Below the pieces are notes generated by a model. That model was not told the DNA's origin. It saw only the letters and a program-made list of their open reading frames with translations, and did not search any database. A stretch of 64,000 nt of DNA from CAYOOT01 sp964405665. GTDB lineage: Bacteria; Bdellovibrionota_C; UBA2361; SZUA-149; CAZDWZ01. The position numbers and the translations under genes were made by a program. Location: NCBI GenBank assembly GCA_964405665.1, contig CAYOOT010000006.1:9904-73903 (forward strand). The letters are read 5' to 3'. Below are positions 1 to 8,829 of the stretch, in pieces; the stretch's first letter is position 1; every line of letters begins with the position of its first letter.

Positions 1-1406
1 AATGGTCCGCTGCTTTTTGCAAAAACTTCTTCTCCTTGATAATTAGCTTCAATCCATTTGGTAAAGTAATCGGCTTCTAAAAAATCTTTTTGTTCCAGCA
101 ACCAACGATGAAAAGTTAAAGTATTAGCTAAACCTTCTACATTATAATGTTGTAAATAAGCTTTTGCTCGAGCAATAGCCAGTTCTCGATTAGGCGCAGT
201 GACAATTAGCTTGGAAAGTAAAGCATCATAATAAGGAGAAAGTTTAGTTCCCGCTTCCACCCAAGTATCCTCCCTGATGCCAATTCCTCCCGGACGAGAC
301 AAATAAAGAATTTTTCCCGTTATCGGGCTAAAGTTATTCACCGGGTTTTCCCCATAGACCCTAAACTGAATGGCATGTTTACTGATTTTAATATCTTTTT
401 GTGCATATTGCAGAGGATGTCCTTGAGCAACTAATATTTGCTCTTTTACCAGATCGATTCCTGTTATTTCTTCAGTAATGGTATGCTCTACTTGAATGCG
501 GGTATTCATTTCCAAAAAATAAAATCCTGATTTTGCGGATCTCGGATTTTCCACCAAGAATTCCAAAGTTCCCGCACCGCAATATTTAACTGTTTTGGTT
601 AATTTCAGAGCCGCCTTTAAAATTTTTTCTCTTAATTTTGAATTTAAATTAGGGGCCGGGGCTTCTTCCACTATTTTTTGATGTCGACGTTGTAAGGAAC
701 AGTCTCTTTCAAAAAGATGAATGACCTTCCCGTAATTATCGGCAAAAATCTGAACTTCAATATGACGGGGAGTTTTTAAATATTTTTCGACTATAATTTC
801 TTCATTGCCGAAAGCAGCTTTAGCTTCCGCTTGAGCTTCTTGGATTTTTTGTAAAAATTCCTTTTCCTCATTAACCACTCTCATTCCCCGCCCACTTCCT
901 CCGGCAACTGCCTTAATTAAAACTGGATAGCCCACATTATTGGCGAACTTTATCAACTCTTTTATTTCCAAGCCGGCCTTTGTTCCGGGCACTACCGGAA
1001 CTTTTGCCTTAAGAGCGATTTGTCGAGCGATATTTTTATCTCCCATCAAAGAAATTGTTTCTGGGCTAGGGCCAATAAAACAAATTTTATTTTCGATTAC
1101 TTTTTTTGCAAACTCAGCATTTTCCGAAAAAAAACCATATCCAGGATGAATAGCATCGGCTCCACTTTGAATTGCCGCATTGATTATTTTATCGATATTT
1201 AAATATGTATCTTTGGCCGAGTTTCCTTTTAAGGCAATTTTATCGTCGGCAATTCTCATCGGCAAACTTCCTTGATCGGCCTCCGAATAAACTGCTATTG
1301 CTTCAATTCCCAATTCCTGAATTGCACGAATTGTTCTAACAGCAATTTCCCCGCGGTTTGCCACCAATATGCGCAGGAATTTTCTGATTTTATTTGTCTT
1401 TTTCAT
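1..1406 (-). CDS. Biotin carboxylase (acetyl/propionyl-CoA or pyruvate carboxylase type), 3' end outside the window
   Basis: The reading frame opens at ATG (1406) and is still open at base 1, giving 468 codons. The N-terminus (LVANRGEIAVRTIRA) is the biotin-carboxylase N domain. HPGYGFFSENAEFA and the ATP-grasp glycine loop GGSGRGMRVV follow, then FLEMNTRIQVEHTITE, which carries the catalytic Glu, Asn and Arg, and a C domain (IQFRVYGENP). The enzyme carboxylates biotin using ATP and bicarbonate. Stand-alone AccC proteins end near 450 residues, whereas this frame runs past that point, so a longer subunit carrying a biotinyl domain (propionyl/methylcrotonyl-CoA carboxylase alpha or similar) is possible; the window cannot decide. 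It is divergent from trxB with 63 bp between the starts. Confidence 0.9.
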   Translation of the reverse strand, partial: MKKTNKIRKFLRILVANRGEIAVRTIRAIQELGIEAIAVYSEADQGSLPMRIADDKIALKGNSAKDTYLNIDKIINAAIQSGADAIHPGYGFFSENAEFAKKVIENKICFIGPSPETISLMGDKNIARQIALKAKVPVVPGTKAGLEIKELIKFANNVGYPVLIKAVAGGSGRGMRVVNEEKEFLQKIQEAQAEAKAAFGNEEIIVEKYLKTPRHIEVQIFADNYGKVIHLFERDCSLQRRHQKIVEEAPAPNLNSKLREKILKAALKLTKTVKYCGAGTLEFLVENPRSAKSGFYFLEMNTRIQVEHTITEEITGIDLVKEQILVAQGHPLQYAQKDIKISKHAIQFRVYGENPVNNFSPITGKILYLSRPGGIGIREDTWVEAGTKLSPYYDALLSKLIVTAPNRELAIARAKAYLQHYNVEGLANTLTFHRWLLEQKDFLEADYFTKWIEANYQGEEVFAKSSGP

Positions 1407-1469
1407 CTTTTTAATAATATATTGTTAAAAAGGTTTTAGTGAAAGAATTTTAATGGGAATTTTATAAAC

Positions 1470-2390
1470 ATGAGAGAAGTAATTGTTTTAGGTTCAGGAC
1501 CAGCAGGCCTGACCGCAGCTTTATATATAGCTCGCTCCAATCTTAAGCCTCTGTTATTTCATGGTCCACTTTCCGGAGGTCAGCTTACCACCACGACAAT
1601 GGTAGAAAACTTTCCTGGTTTTTCCAAAGGAATCATGGGACCCGATTTAATGGAAGAAATGCGCTTACAAGCGGAGCGTTTTGGTACAGAATTTCAGCAA
1701 AAAATTATTACTAAAGTAGATTTTTCTAAAAGACCATTTAAAGTTTTTGCCGATGAAGAAGTTTTCGAAGCCAAATCGATAATTATTGCCACCGGGGCAT
1801 CGGCAAAAACTTTAAAGCTGGAACGTGAAGCGGAGATGATGGGTTATGGTTTGTCCACTTGTGCTACTTGTGACGGAGCATTTTTTAACGGTCAAGAGAT
1901 TATTGTTATTGGAGGCGGAGATTCTGCTTGTGAAGAAGCGTTATTTTTAACCAAATTCGGTTCCAGAGTACGTTTGATTCACAGAAGAGATCAATTGCGG
2001 GCCTCAAAGATTATGGCGGATCGTGTTTTGGCTCACCCCAAAATAGAAATGATCTGGAAACATACGATGATTAAACTTTTAGGGGATCAAAAATCAGGCA
2101 TCACCGGCGCAATTTTAAAAGATACAACCAATGGCAAAGAACAAGAAATTAAATGTTCTGCAATATTTTATGGTATCGGCCATGTTCCCAATACTCAACT
2201 TTTTGCGGGGAGTTTGGAAATGGATGAAAACCAATACTTAATTACCAAAAACAATTGCACTAAAACAAACATTCCTGGAATATTTGCTTGTGGTGATGTT
2301 CAGGATCATGTTTATAGGCAGGCCGTTACGGCAGCAGGTTCGGGTTGTATGGCGGCTATTGAAGCGGAAAGATGGTTGGCGGAGAATTAA
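1470..2390 (+). CDS. trxB: Thioredoxin reductase
   Basis: At 306 aa this has the length of low-molecular-weight thioredoxin reductases. The FAD dinucleotide fold is at the N-terminus (GSGPAGLTAALYIARS), the redox-active pair is CATC (CATCDGAFF, about residue 130), the NADPH fold is GGGDSACEEALFL, and the C-terminal FAD motif is GIFACGDVQD. It moves electrons from NADPH to thioredoxin in the cytoplasm. It is divergent from the biotin carboxylase gene. Its stop codon lies in the left arm of an inverted repeat that also separates it from the convergent atpE. With bacillithiol genes elsewhere in the window, this is the only disulfide reductase seen; no bacillithiol-disulfide reductase (YpdA/Bdr type) is present here. 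Confidence 0.95.
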   Translation: MREVIVLGSGPAGLTAALYIARSNLKPLLFHGPLSGGQLTTTTMVENFPGFSKGIMGPDLMEEMRLQAERFGTEFQQKIITKVDFSKRPFKVFADEEVFEAKSIIIATGASAKTLKLEREAEMMGYGLSTCATCDGAFFNGQEIIVIGGGDSACEEALFLTKFGSRVRLIHRRDQLRASKIMADRVLAHPKIEMIWKHTMIKLLGDQKSGITGAILKDTTNGKEQEIKCSAIFYGIGHVPNTQLFAGSLEMDENQYLITKNNCTKTNIPGIFACGDVQDHVYRQAVTAAGSGCMAAIEAERWLAEN

Positions 2391-2479
2391 ATCTGTAGGG
2401 GCAGGTTTTATACCTGCCCGGAACTACAAGGGACCATAGTAAAACGGGCAGCCATAAAGGCTGCCCCTACAGATTTAAT
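2386..2479. repeat. REP/BIME-like double hairpin between trxB and atpE
   Basis: The outer 19-base arms (2386-2404 and 2461-2479) are perfectly complementary and contain the shared GTAGGGGCA stem. Inside are two smaller hairpins, GGGGCAGGT/ACCTGCCC and GGGCAGCC/GGCTGCCC. The element includes the trxB stop codon and sits between two convergent genes, so it probably also ends transcription in both directions. Related units occur at 7529, 13942, 33917, 37004 and 60183. Confidence 0.85.
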
Positions 2480-2506
2480 CTATTTTGTAGTTTCTCCCAA
2501 TAAAAA

Positions 2507-2806
2507 CTACACCACGCCGATAGCAACAAGAAACATAAATAGAACCAAGGATTCAATCAGACTCACGCCTAAGATCCATGGTAAAAACATTTGGCCTGCA
2601 GCACCAGGGTTTCTGCTAATACTTTCTACTGCGGCAGAAATTACTCTGCCTTGACCCATAGCACCACCAAATACGGCAATACCTAAAGCTAATTGACCTA
2701 GGTTTAAATAACCAGCATGTACTGTTGCTGCATCCTCAGCAAAAGCAGGTTCTCCTACCAACACCAAAGAAGCCAAGACAACTAACATTAAAGAAGAAAA
2801 ACGCAT
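2507..2806 (-). CDS. atpE: ATP synthase F0 subunit c
   Basis: This is a small two-helix proteolipid of the F0 rotor. ATG at 2806 is chosen because GGAGG lies 7-11 bases upstream; an in-frame TTG at 2821 overlaps that ribosome site. The product is 99 aa with a cleavable-looking leader ending AFA, which is longer than the usual 75-90. Helix 1 holds GAMGQGRVISAAVESISRNP, and helix 2 holds the ion-carrying Glu in LIESLVLF. The Gln in GQG together with Ser directly after the Glu resembles the sodium-binding c subunits, although the following Thr is replaced by Leu. The gene lies 139 bp downstream of atpB. F1 genes are not in the window. Confidence 0.93.
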   Translation of the reverse strand: MRFSSLMLVVLASLVLVGEPAFAEDAATVHAGYLNLGQLALGIAVFGGAMGQGRVISAAVESISRNPGAAGQMFLPWILGVSLIESLVLFMFLVAIGVV

Positions 2807-2945
2807 ACTAATATCCTCCAATTACACGTTCATTATTAACACACCCCTATTGCAGTAAACTATTTACTTCAATAGAGCTAAACATCTTTTCAAATCTTTA
2901 CAGGACGAACTTTATCCGTCCCAGAAATAAGGATCAAACACTTAC

Positions 2946-3722
2946 TCAGTGCTGATGTTCTTCCTCTGCACTCTCGCTATGAGATACAGCAAGTCTGATA
3001 TAAATCATAGTAAGCAGTGTAAAAATAAATGCCTGTATCAAACAGATTACAGTGCCCATACAATAAAAAATTACCGGAATAGGAACATAAATATTCTTTG
3101 TGATATCTGTAAATACTGCCAATACGGTATGATCCCCTGTCATATTTCCAAATAACCGAAGCGTTAATGTCACCGGACGAACAAAAGCACTGATTGTTTC
3201 TAGAAGAAACAAAAAGCTGCCCATTGTAATTACCAAGAAAATACTAACCGGTCTTAAGGCATCATAAAAAGACATATGCTTGAGAAAATTAATTATTCCA
3301 ACCTCTTTTATTCCCCAAGCATGGTAAAGAACAAACACTAATACAGCTAAAGCTGCATTAACTGAAACTCGATGAGTGGGCATCACAAAGCCCGGGACAA
3401 GTCCCATTAAATTCATGCAAAGCACAAAAACAAACAAGGAAGCAGCAAAAGGAAGATATTTTCTGTTTTCTCTGCCCATGGCAGTATCTCCGAGCCAAAA
3501 CATTACTTCGGCAATCAATTCAAAAAGATTTCTGATAGTTAATTTCGATTCTGGAATGAGTTTATTTGAAGATCTTTTTAAAGAAGACGCAGCCAAAAGT
3601 CCGAAAAATAAGATTAGAGTAACAACCACTAAAATAGAACCGACTGTAGTTGCTGTTGCCAAATTCTCTGTGCTGACAGTGTTCTCTACCGCTTGAGTTA
3701 TAAAATTATAGCCTTCGCTCAT
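2946..3722 (-). CDS. atpB: ATP synthase F0 subunit a
   Basis: A 258-aa polytopic membrane protein of the F0 stator. The essential Arg of the ion channel lies in LTLRLFGNMTGDH, and the last helix has LIQAFIFTLLTMIYIRLA, close to the canonical E. coli sequence. The C-terminal tail is His/Glu rich (EEEHQH). It translocates ions against the c ring. It is preceded by an AtpI-like gene and followed by atpE in one direction, giving the usual atpI-atpB-atpE order of F0 half-operons in organisms that keep F1 genes elsewhere. Confidence 0.95.
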   Translation of the reverse strand: MSEGYNFITQAVENTVSTENLATATTVGSILVVVTLILFFGLLAASSLKRSSNKLIPESKLTIRNLFELIAEVMFWLGDTAMGRENRKYLPFAASLFVFVLCMNLMGLVPGFVMPTHRVSVNAALAVLVFVLYHAWGIKEVGIINFLKHMSFYDALRPVSIFLVITMGSFLFLLETISAFVRPVTLTLRLFGNMTGDHTVLAVFTDITKNIYVPIPVIFYCMGTVICLIQAFIFTLLTMIYIRLAVSHSESAEEEHQH

Positions 3723-3792
3723 CGTTTCCTGTTCATACTTTTACTAACGAGCAGGAACTACTACACTATTCCAACCAAGATTAAAAGACTTA

Positions 3793-4194
3793 TTAAGAAA
3801 AAAATCCACTTTTCTGTTTATTTACCGACATTATAAGTATGAAAATAATGGATAAAAATAAACTTAAAATAAAGCCTATTACAAAGGAGATCATGCTGCT
3901 TTGCTGAAAGAGAAATAAAGCCAAACACAATAAAGAAAGAGCAATAAATTTTAAGATAAAAAATTTATATATTTTAGAAGTTTTTGCTGGATCAATTAAA
4001 TATTGCGAAAGATTTGACCAGCTCCCTAAATTAGCCCAAGAAAATATTTGAGAAATGATAATACCCCGGATTTCGAAGTATTTAGAATTAGTTTCTTTGT
4101 AATAAAAATAAGAAAAAACAATTAACAGTATCGAGCTTATAACAAACGCAATGTTTATTTGTTGTTTTACATTATTTACCGCAACCTTTTCCAT
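3793..4194 (-). CDS. Small membrane protein, probably AtpI-like (ATP synthase subunit I)
   Basis: About 133 aa with four hydrophobic segments and little else. The sequence itself gives no strong family motif; the assignment rests on size, four predicted membrane helices and position directly upstream of atpB and atpE on the same strand. AtpI assists c-ring assembly. ATG at 4194 is given as the start; an in-frame GTG at 4203 is the alternative, and neither has a good ribosome site. The gene is divergent from dnaA. Another small membrane protein is possible. Confidence 0.5.
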   Translation of the reverse strand: MEKVAVNNVKQQINIAFVISSILLIVFSYFYYKETNSKYFEIRGIIISQIFSWANLGSWSNLSQYLIDPAKTSKIYKFFILKFIALSLLCLALFLFQQSSMISFVIGFILSLFLSIIFILIMSVNKQKSGFFS

Positions 4195-4386
4195 TAAACT
4201 CACTAAATTATAAAATTTTTCCTTTTATTACAAGGATCAAAGATTCCCTTTGTGTCAAATTCCTCTCTTTTGATTTTTTTCATACAACAACAAAAAAAAT
4301 TTTGAAAAAATTTTTTGATGCAGACAGTTGAATCTCTTGCGCTTAGACTTTAAGTAACCTTAACTAAGAGAATTTCCATTTGTAAT

Positions 4387-4400
4387 TGTTAACAACTTTC
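4387..4400 (+). promoter_or_regulatory. Candidate DnaA-type repeat upstream of dnaA
   Basis: TGTTAACAACTTTC lies 48 bases before the dnaA ATG and recurs in near-identical form at 6117-6131 and 6231-6244, beyond the end of dnaA. The core TTAACAACT shares 6 of 9 bases with the E. coli DnaA box TTATCCACA. It may serve for dnaA autoregulation or origin recognition. This is inference from repetition and position. Confidence 0.4.
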
Positions 4401-4447
4401 TGTTAGTGTCCACCTCCTGTTGGATTCAGATTTTAATTAGGAAGGTA

Positions 4448-5956
4448 ATGGATAGAGTAGCGGATTTACTAGATTCTCAACTAAACGGTGTTTCTACCTC
4501 AACGAAAACCAATTTTAAACCGACAGAAAGTGATATTCCAAATAAAAATTCAAAAATTAATTTTTCTAATGAGGATTTTAAAGAACTTTGGGAAGAAGCT
4601 TGCCATGAGATCAGCAAAGAAATCGATCAACAGCTTTTTAATACCTGGATAAAAGTACTGAAAATATCAAATTTAGAATTACCCCTTGATAATTCTAAAG
4701 AAGCCAAAATTGAATTAACAGCACCAAACAAATTTAGTTGTGCTCATATTGAAAAAAATTATCAACAATTAATTGCTGATTCTTTCTCTAAATTACTTTT
4801 AGTTAAAATTAAACTACATTTTTGTTTTGATAAACACTTTAGCCCGGCTAACGATCCTCTTTTAGAAAAAACTGCCACCAGCCCTATTTTAAAAAAGAAA
4901 GCTTCCTTGTTTTCTGAAAATAGGTTGCAAAAACCTGATGAAACCAATCTTAATCCTAAATATAATTTTTCCAATTTTGTAGTTGGTTCCTGTAATCAAT
5001 TTGCGCATGCCGTTAGTCTTAAAGTAGCGGAAAGTCCTGGAACTTCTTTTAATCCTCTCTTTGTTTATGGGGGAGTAGGATTAGGCAAGACCCATCTGGC
5101 TAACGCCATCGGTAATTCTACAAAAAGACAAAAGAAGAAAGTATTACTGGTTAGTTCTGAAAATTTTGTCAGTGAACTTATCGCTTCCATCAGAAGCAAT
5201 AAGATGGATTCCTTTAAAAGTAAGTTTCGTTCACTGGATTTATTAATTGTTGATGATATTCAATTTATTATTGGCAAAGAACGAACTCAAGAAGAATTTT
5301 TCCATACCTTTAATGAACTTTATAATAAGCATAAACAAATAATTATCACTTCCGATAAAATGCCCAATGAATTAATTGGACTGGAAGACAGATTGAAAAC
5401 AAGATTTGCCAGTGGACTTTCTGTTGATTTACAATCTCCTGACTATGAAACAAGAGTGGCGATTATTGTTAATAAAGCCGTTGCAGAAAAAGTAAATTTA
5501 CCGGAAGAAGTTGCCAGACTACTTGCTTGCAATATTACTTCGAATGTTCGGGAACTAGAGGGAGCAGTAAACCGTTTGTTTGCCCTAAGTTCTGTTAATA
5601 AAACTAGTATTGATTTAAAACTGGCTGAAGATGTAATTTCTAGTCTTTCTTTAAAAAAGAAAACAAAAGAAATTAATTTTGAATTGGTCAAAAAAATAGT
5701 TGCTGAGCATTTTAATGTCAGTCTTAATGACATTCTTGGAAAAAGAAGAACTCAACACATTGCAGCAGCAAGACATGTTTGTATGTATTTTTGCAGAAAG
5801 CTGACAAATTATTCTTATCCGGAAATCGGTGCTTACTTTGGCGGAAGAGATCATTGCACGGCAATTCATGCCTATAAAGTAGTAGTCGAGAAATTAACTC
5901 TTGAGAAAAGTTTTTCTGATGAACTAGAAAAATTAGAAAACAAAATAACCTCTTAG
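4448..5956 (+). CDS. dnaA: Chromosomal replication initiator DnaA
   Basis: A 502-aa AAA+ initiator that binds DnaA boxes and melts oriC. ATG 4448 is chosen because AGGAAGG (4439-4445) sits just ahead; a GTG at 4406 would add 14 unrelated residues. After about 40 unusual N-terminal residues comes domain I (FKELWEEACHEISKEIDQQL), then Walker A GGVGLGKTH, Walker B LLIVDDIQF, and domain IV with the DNA-binding signature (GGRDHCTAIHAYK) near the end. dnaN and recF follow on the same strand, and the AT-rich gap to dnaN carries repeats suggestive of oriC. The N-terminal extension before domain I is the only oddity. Confidence 0.97.
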   Translation: MDRVADLLDSQLNGVSTSTKTNFKPTESDIPNKNSKINFSNEDFKELWEEACHEISKEIDQQLFNTWIKVLKISNLELPLDNSKEAKIELTAPNKFSCAHIEKNYQQLIADSFSKLLLVKIKLHFCFDKHFSPANDPLLEKTATSPILKKKASLFSENRLQKPDETNLNPKYNFSNFVVGSCNQFAHAVSLKVAESPGTSFNPLFVYGGVGLGKTHLANAIGNSTKRQKKKVLLVSSENFVSELIASIRSNKMDSFKSKFRSLDLLIVDDIQFIIGKERTQEEFFHTFNELYNKHKQIIITSDKMPNELIGLEDRLKTRFASGLSVDLQSPDYETRVAIIVNKAVAEKVNLPEEVARLLACNITSNVRELEGAVNRLFALSSVNKTSIDLKLAEDVISSLSLKKKTKEINFELVKKIVAEHFNVSLNDILGKRRTQHIAAARHVCMYFCRKLTNYSYPEIGAYFGGRDHCTAIHAYKVVVEKLTLEKSFSDELEKLENKITS

Positions 5957-6395
5957 TTTTCCTTACTTTATTTACCCACAAAACAAGCATCTAATAAGCT
6001 GTTAATAACTATGGGCTGGGGTGTTAGTAAGTTCTTGTTTGTTTGTTAAACTGCCGTAACCAAAGATTATTTATAAAAAACATGAAATAATCTTTACCAA
6101 AAAAATTTCTAACAAACTGTTAATAACTTTCTAATTTCTCCGCTTATTTTGTTAAGAACTACAAGCTTATTAACAGTTTTAATTAATCAACTTTCTTATT
6201 TTTAAAGATACTATCTGATCTAAGAGTAACTATTAACAACTTTCTCGATACAAATTATTCTATCTTTTTCTAATTTAACTATTCACTTACAATCTTTTTA
6301 ACATTTTTCCTGCCCACTACTACTACTTCTACTAATTTTAATATATTATTGTTTAGTATAGAGTTAATAAAAAGTATTAAGGAGTATTTTAAAAG
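5957..6395. other. Candidate replication origin (oriC) between dnaA and dnaN
   Basis: A 439-base gene-free, very AT-rich stretch. It holds repeats of a TGTTAAYAACT-type motif at 5999-6010, 6117-6131 and 6231-6244, a related GTTAAGAACT at 6151-6160, an inverse copy (TTATTAACAG) at 6168-6177, and one sequence close to a classic DnaA box (TTTACCCACA, 5971-5980). Position between dnaA and dnaN and local AT richness fit an origin. AAGGAG at about 6379 is the dnaN ribosome site. No gene is seen. Confidence 0.6.
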
Positions 6396-7511
6396 ATGTT
6401 ATTTTCAATTGAAAAAGAAAAACTGTCTCGTCTTCTTTACTTAGCAAATTCCATTGTTGAGAAAAAAAATACAATGCCGATATTGGCAAATATTCTTCTT
6501 TCTTTAAAAAAAGATAAATTACAATTTTCCGTAACTAATTTAGAAGTAAGTTTGTTTGCCGAAGTTGATGTGGAATCAAAAGATACAGGCAATACCACGG
6601 TTGATGCCAAAGTTTTTTATGAAATAGTCAGAGAGCTTCCTAATGAGAAAGTAACATTAAAATTAATAGAAGATAAGAGATTGGAAGTTAAATGCGGAAA
6701 ATCATTGTTTAAAATAAATACTTCCTCTGCTGATGAATTTCCTAAGGTTGCCGGTATTACTTTGAAAAATCCGGTTTCGATCGATGCAACTTTACTTTAT
6801 GAAATGTTTGATAAAACATCTTATGCGGTTTCTACCGATGAAGGACGGCAAAATATCAATGGAGTGTATGTTGAATTGTTAAACTCCAATAATGAAAACA
6901 ATCTGCGTTTTGTTTCTACAGATGGACATCGTTTGGCAATAATTGAAAGACCTGTTACCGGATTCAATGAGTTTAGGCCTGTTATCGTTCCAAGACGTGC
7001 CATAGGAGAAATAAAAAAGATTTTAGAGGGCAATGATGGTGCGGCAAAATTAGAACTAGGAGAGAGCTTTATTACCTTTGAAAGCAGAGGCGTAACTTTA
7101 GGAGTACGTTTAGTTGATGGACAATATCCAGATTACTCGCAAGTTGTTCCTACAAAATGTTCTACTACAGTAAATGTAAATAGAGATGATTTTCTTGCGG
7201 CAATTAGAAGAACTTCCTTAATGACAACAGAAAAAAACAAAGCAGTTAGAATCGGGGTTTATGGAAATACATTAACTGTTTCATCTTCCAGTCAGGAATT
7301 TGGTGAAGCCAGTGATGCCATTGAAGTTGAAAAAACTGGTAATGATTTAGATATCGGATTTTGCGCCAGATATGTGCAAGAATTACTTGCTTCGATGGAT
7401 AGCAACCAACAAGTAGTGATGAAATTAGATGGAAATCTTGCACCGGGATTATTTACCCAGGCTGATAATGAGTCTTATACTTGTATCGTTATGCCGATGC
7501 GTTTCGAATAA
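6396..7511 (+). CDS. dnaN: DNA polymerase III sliding clamp (beta)
   Basis: A 371-aa beta clamp of normal length, which forms the dimeric ring that tethers the replicative polymerase. The N-terminus MLFSIEKEKLSRLLYLAN and NTMPILANILL match the first domain. RFVSTDGHRLAI and FIVPRRAIGE-like segments (VIVPRRAIGEIKK) mark the middle, and the C-terminus ends in the conserved MPMRFE motif. AAGGAG is 11 bases upstream. It lies between the candidate oriC and a long REP-like hairpin that separates it from recF. Confidence 0.97.
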   Translation: MLFSIEKEKLSRLLYLANSIVEKKNTMPILANILLSLKKDKLQFSVTNLEVSLFAEVDVESKDTGNTTVDAKVFYEIVRELPNEKVTLKLIEDKRLEVKCGKSLFKINTSSADEFPKVAGITLKNPVSIDATLLYEMFDKTSYAVSTDEGRQNINGVYVELLNSNNENNLRFVSTDGHRLAIIERPVTGFNEFRPVIVPRRAIGEIKKILEGNDGAAKLELGESFITFESRGVTLGVRLVDGQYPDYSQVVPTKCSTTVNVNRDDFLAAIRRTSLMTTEKNKAVRIGVYGNTLTVSSSSQEFGEASDAIEVEKTGNDLDIGFCARYVQELLASMDSNQQVVMKLDGNLAPGLFTQADNESYTCIVMPMRFE

Positions 7512-7528
7512 AATTAATGTCATTAAAA

Positions 7529-7606
7529 TGTAGGGGCACCCTTTATGGGTGCCCGGAATTCCAAAATATATTGGTCAACCGGGCACGCATAAAGGGTGCC
7601 CCTACA
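7529..7606. repeat. REP/BIME-like inverted repeat between dnaN and recF
   Basis: The 28-base arms (7529-7556 and 7579-7606) are complementary with one mismatch, begin TGTAGGGGCACCC, and each arm is itself a hairpin (GGGCACCC/GGGTGCCC). It lies inside the dnaN-recF interval and provides a spurious GTG start for recF, which is rejected in favour of the ATG at 7626. Confidence 0.85.
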
Positions 7607-7625
7607 AATTTCCATTTTGGTTTTA

Positions 7626-8768
7626 ATGTTCGTCAATAAATTCTACCTTAACGGCTTGAGGAACTTAAAAGAACAAGAAGTAACTATTCACAGCCCATTT
7701 ACCGTAGTTACCGGAAAAAACGGCCAAGGAAAGACTAGCTTTTTAGAGGGTCTTTATGTTTTATCTTCTACCAAATCATTTCGGACGGCAAAATTAAAAG
7801 AAATTATTACTCAAACTGCAGGAATATCTTCCTGTTTTTTAAAAGCAATGATTACCACCGAAGATGGAGAAAAATTATTAGCCGCTGAAATTTCAAAAGA
7901 TAAAAAACAATTTTTTATCAATGAAAATAAAGCTAATAAAGTAAAAGAGTATTTCGGCAAATTAAAAGCGATTGTTTTTACTCCCGATGATTTGCAAATT
8001 ATTAAGGGTTCTCCCCAATTAAGAAGAGAATTAATTGATAAAAGCATTTCTCTGGTCAATTTAGGCTATCTTGAATCATTACTTTTCTATAATGCCGCTT
8101 TAAAAAATAGAAACACACTCTTAATTCAAGGAAGAACTGCCAATTATTTAGAATTTGAAGTTTGGGATAAATTATTAATTAATTATGGGTTGGAAGTTTT
8201 AAAACAGCGACTAAGTTTTTTAAAAGAAATAAAAGATATTTTTTCAAATTATTACCGTTTAATTTCCGAACGGAGCAAAGAAGAAAAAGTCCAATTTTTG
8301 TATCGCAGTGATTTTTTGAACAAAGATTATCAACTGGAAGCGCAAGCAGATTTTGAAGAAATAGAAACCTTACAGGCCAATTACTGTCAAAGAATTGAGC
8401 AAGACCTGAGATTAAAAAGCACAGGAATTGGAATTCATCGCGATAATTTAATTATTAAAATAGATACCGGCTTTGGTTTTAAAGATGCTAAAGAAATTGC
8501 CTCCCAAGGACAAACCAGAAGTATTTCTCTGGCTTTAAAACTTGCCTCTGTGGACTTTGTAAAGTTAAAAACAAATATCTCTCCTTTATTATTGCTTGAT
8601 GATGTGGAATCCGAATTAGATAGCGACAGGAAACAATCACTGATTAGTTTATTAGAAAATTTTAAAAGCCAGGTTATTTTAACAACAACCGATGATTCGG
8701 AAATTAAAAAAATTAAAACAAAGACGGGGATTGATCTGAGAAATATTGAAGATGGGTATCTGGAATAA
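7626..8768 (+). CDS. recF: DNA replication and repair protein RecF
   Basis: About 380 aa, an SMC-like ATPase that loads RecA at gaps with RecO and RecR. ATG 7626 gives the canonical N-terminus (MFVNKFYLNGLRNLKE); an upstream GTG lies inside the REP repeat. Walker A is GKNGQGKTS (about residue 30), the segment LKSTGIGIHRDNLII is conserved in RecF, the signature motif is ASQGQTRSISLALKLA, and Walker B with D-loop is LLLLDDVESELDSDR. It is third in dnaA-dnaN-recF; no gyrB follows directly, which is a break from the commonest order. Confidence 0.94.
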   Translation: MFVNKFYLNGLRNLKEQEVTIHSPFTVVTGKNGQGKTSFLEGLYVLSSTKSFRTAKLKEIITQTAGISSCFLKAMITTEDGEKLLAAEISKDKKQFFINENKANKVKEYFGKLKAIVFTPDDLQIIKGSPQLRRELIDKSISLVNLGYLESLLFYNAALKNRNTLLIQGRTANYLEFEVWDKLLINYGLEVLKQRLSFLKEIKDIFSNYYRLISERSKEEKVQFLYRSDFLNKDYQLEAQADFEEIETLQANYCQRIEQDLRLKSTGIGIHRDNLIIKIDTGFGFKDAKEIASQGQTRSISLALKLASVDFVKLKTNISPLLLLDDVESELDSDRKQSLISLLENFKSQVILTTTDDSEIKKIKTKTGIDLRNIEDGYLE

Positions 8769-8829
8769 TAAATTTCACTTTACTTTTGACTACACAAAAA
8801 ATTAGGACTAGACTCCTACTAATAAATTT

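Noticed and set aside
940..1202. Short plus-strand open frames inside the biotin carboxylase region
   Set aside because: They are shadows of the well-conserved minus-strand carboxylase frame.
4406..4447. Longer dnaA starting at GTG 4406
   Set aside because: The extra 14 residues match nothing and a strong AGGAAGG site directly precedes ATG 4448.
7596..7625. Longer recF starting inside the REP repeat
   Set aside because: The GTG comes from the repeat sequence; the family N-terminus starts at ATG 7626.
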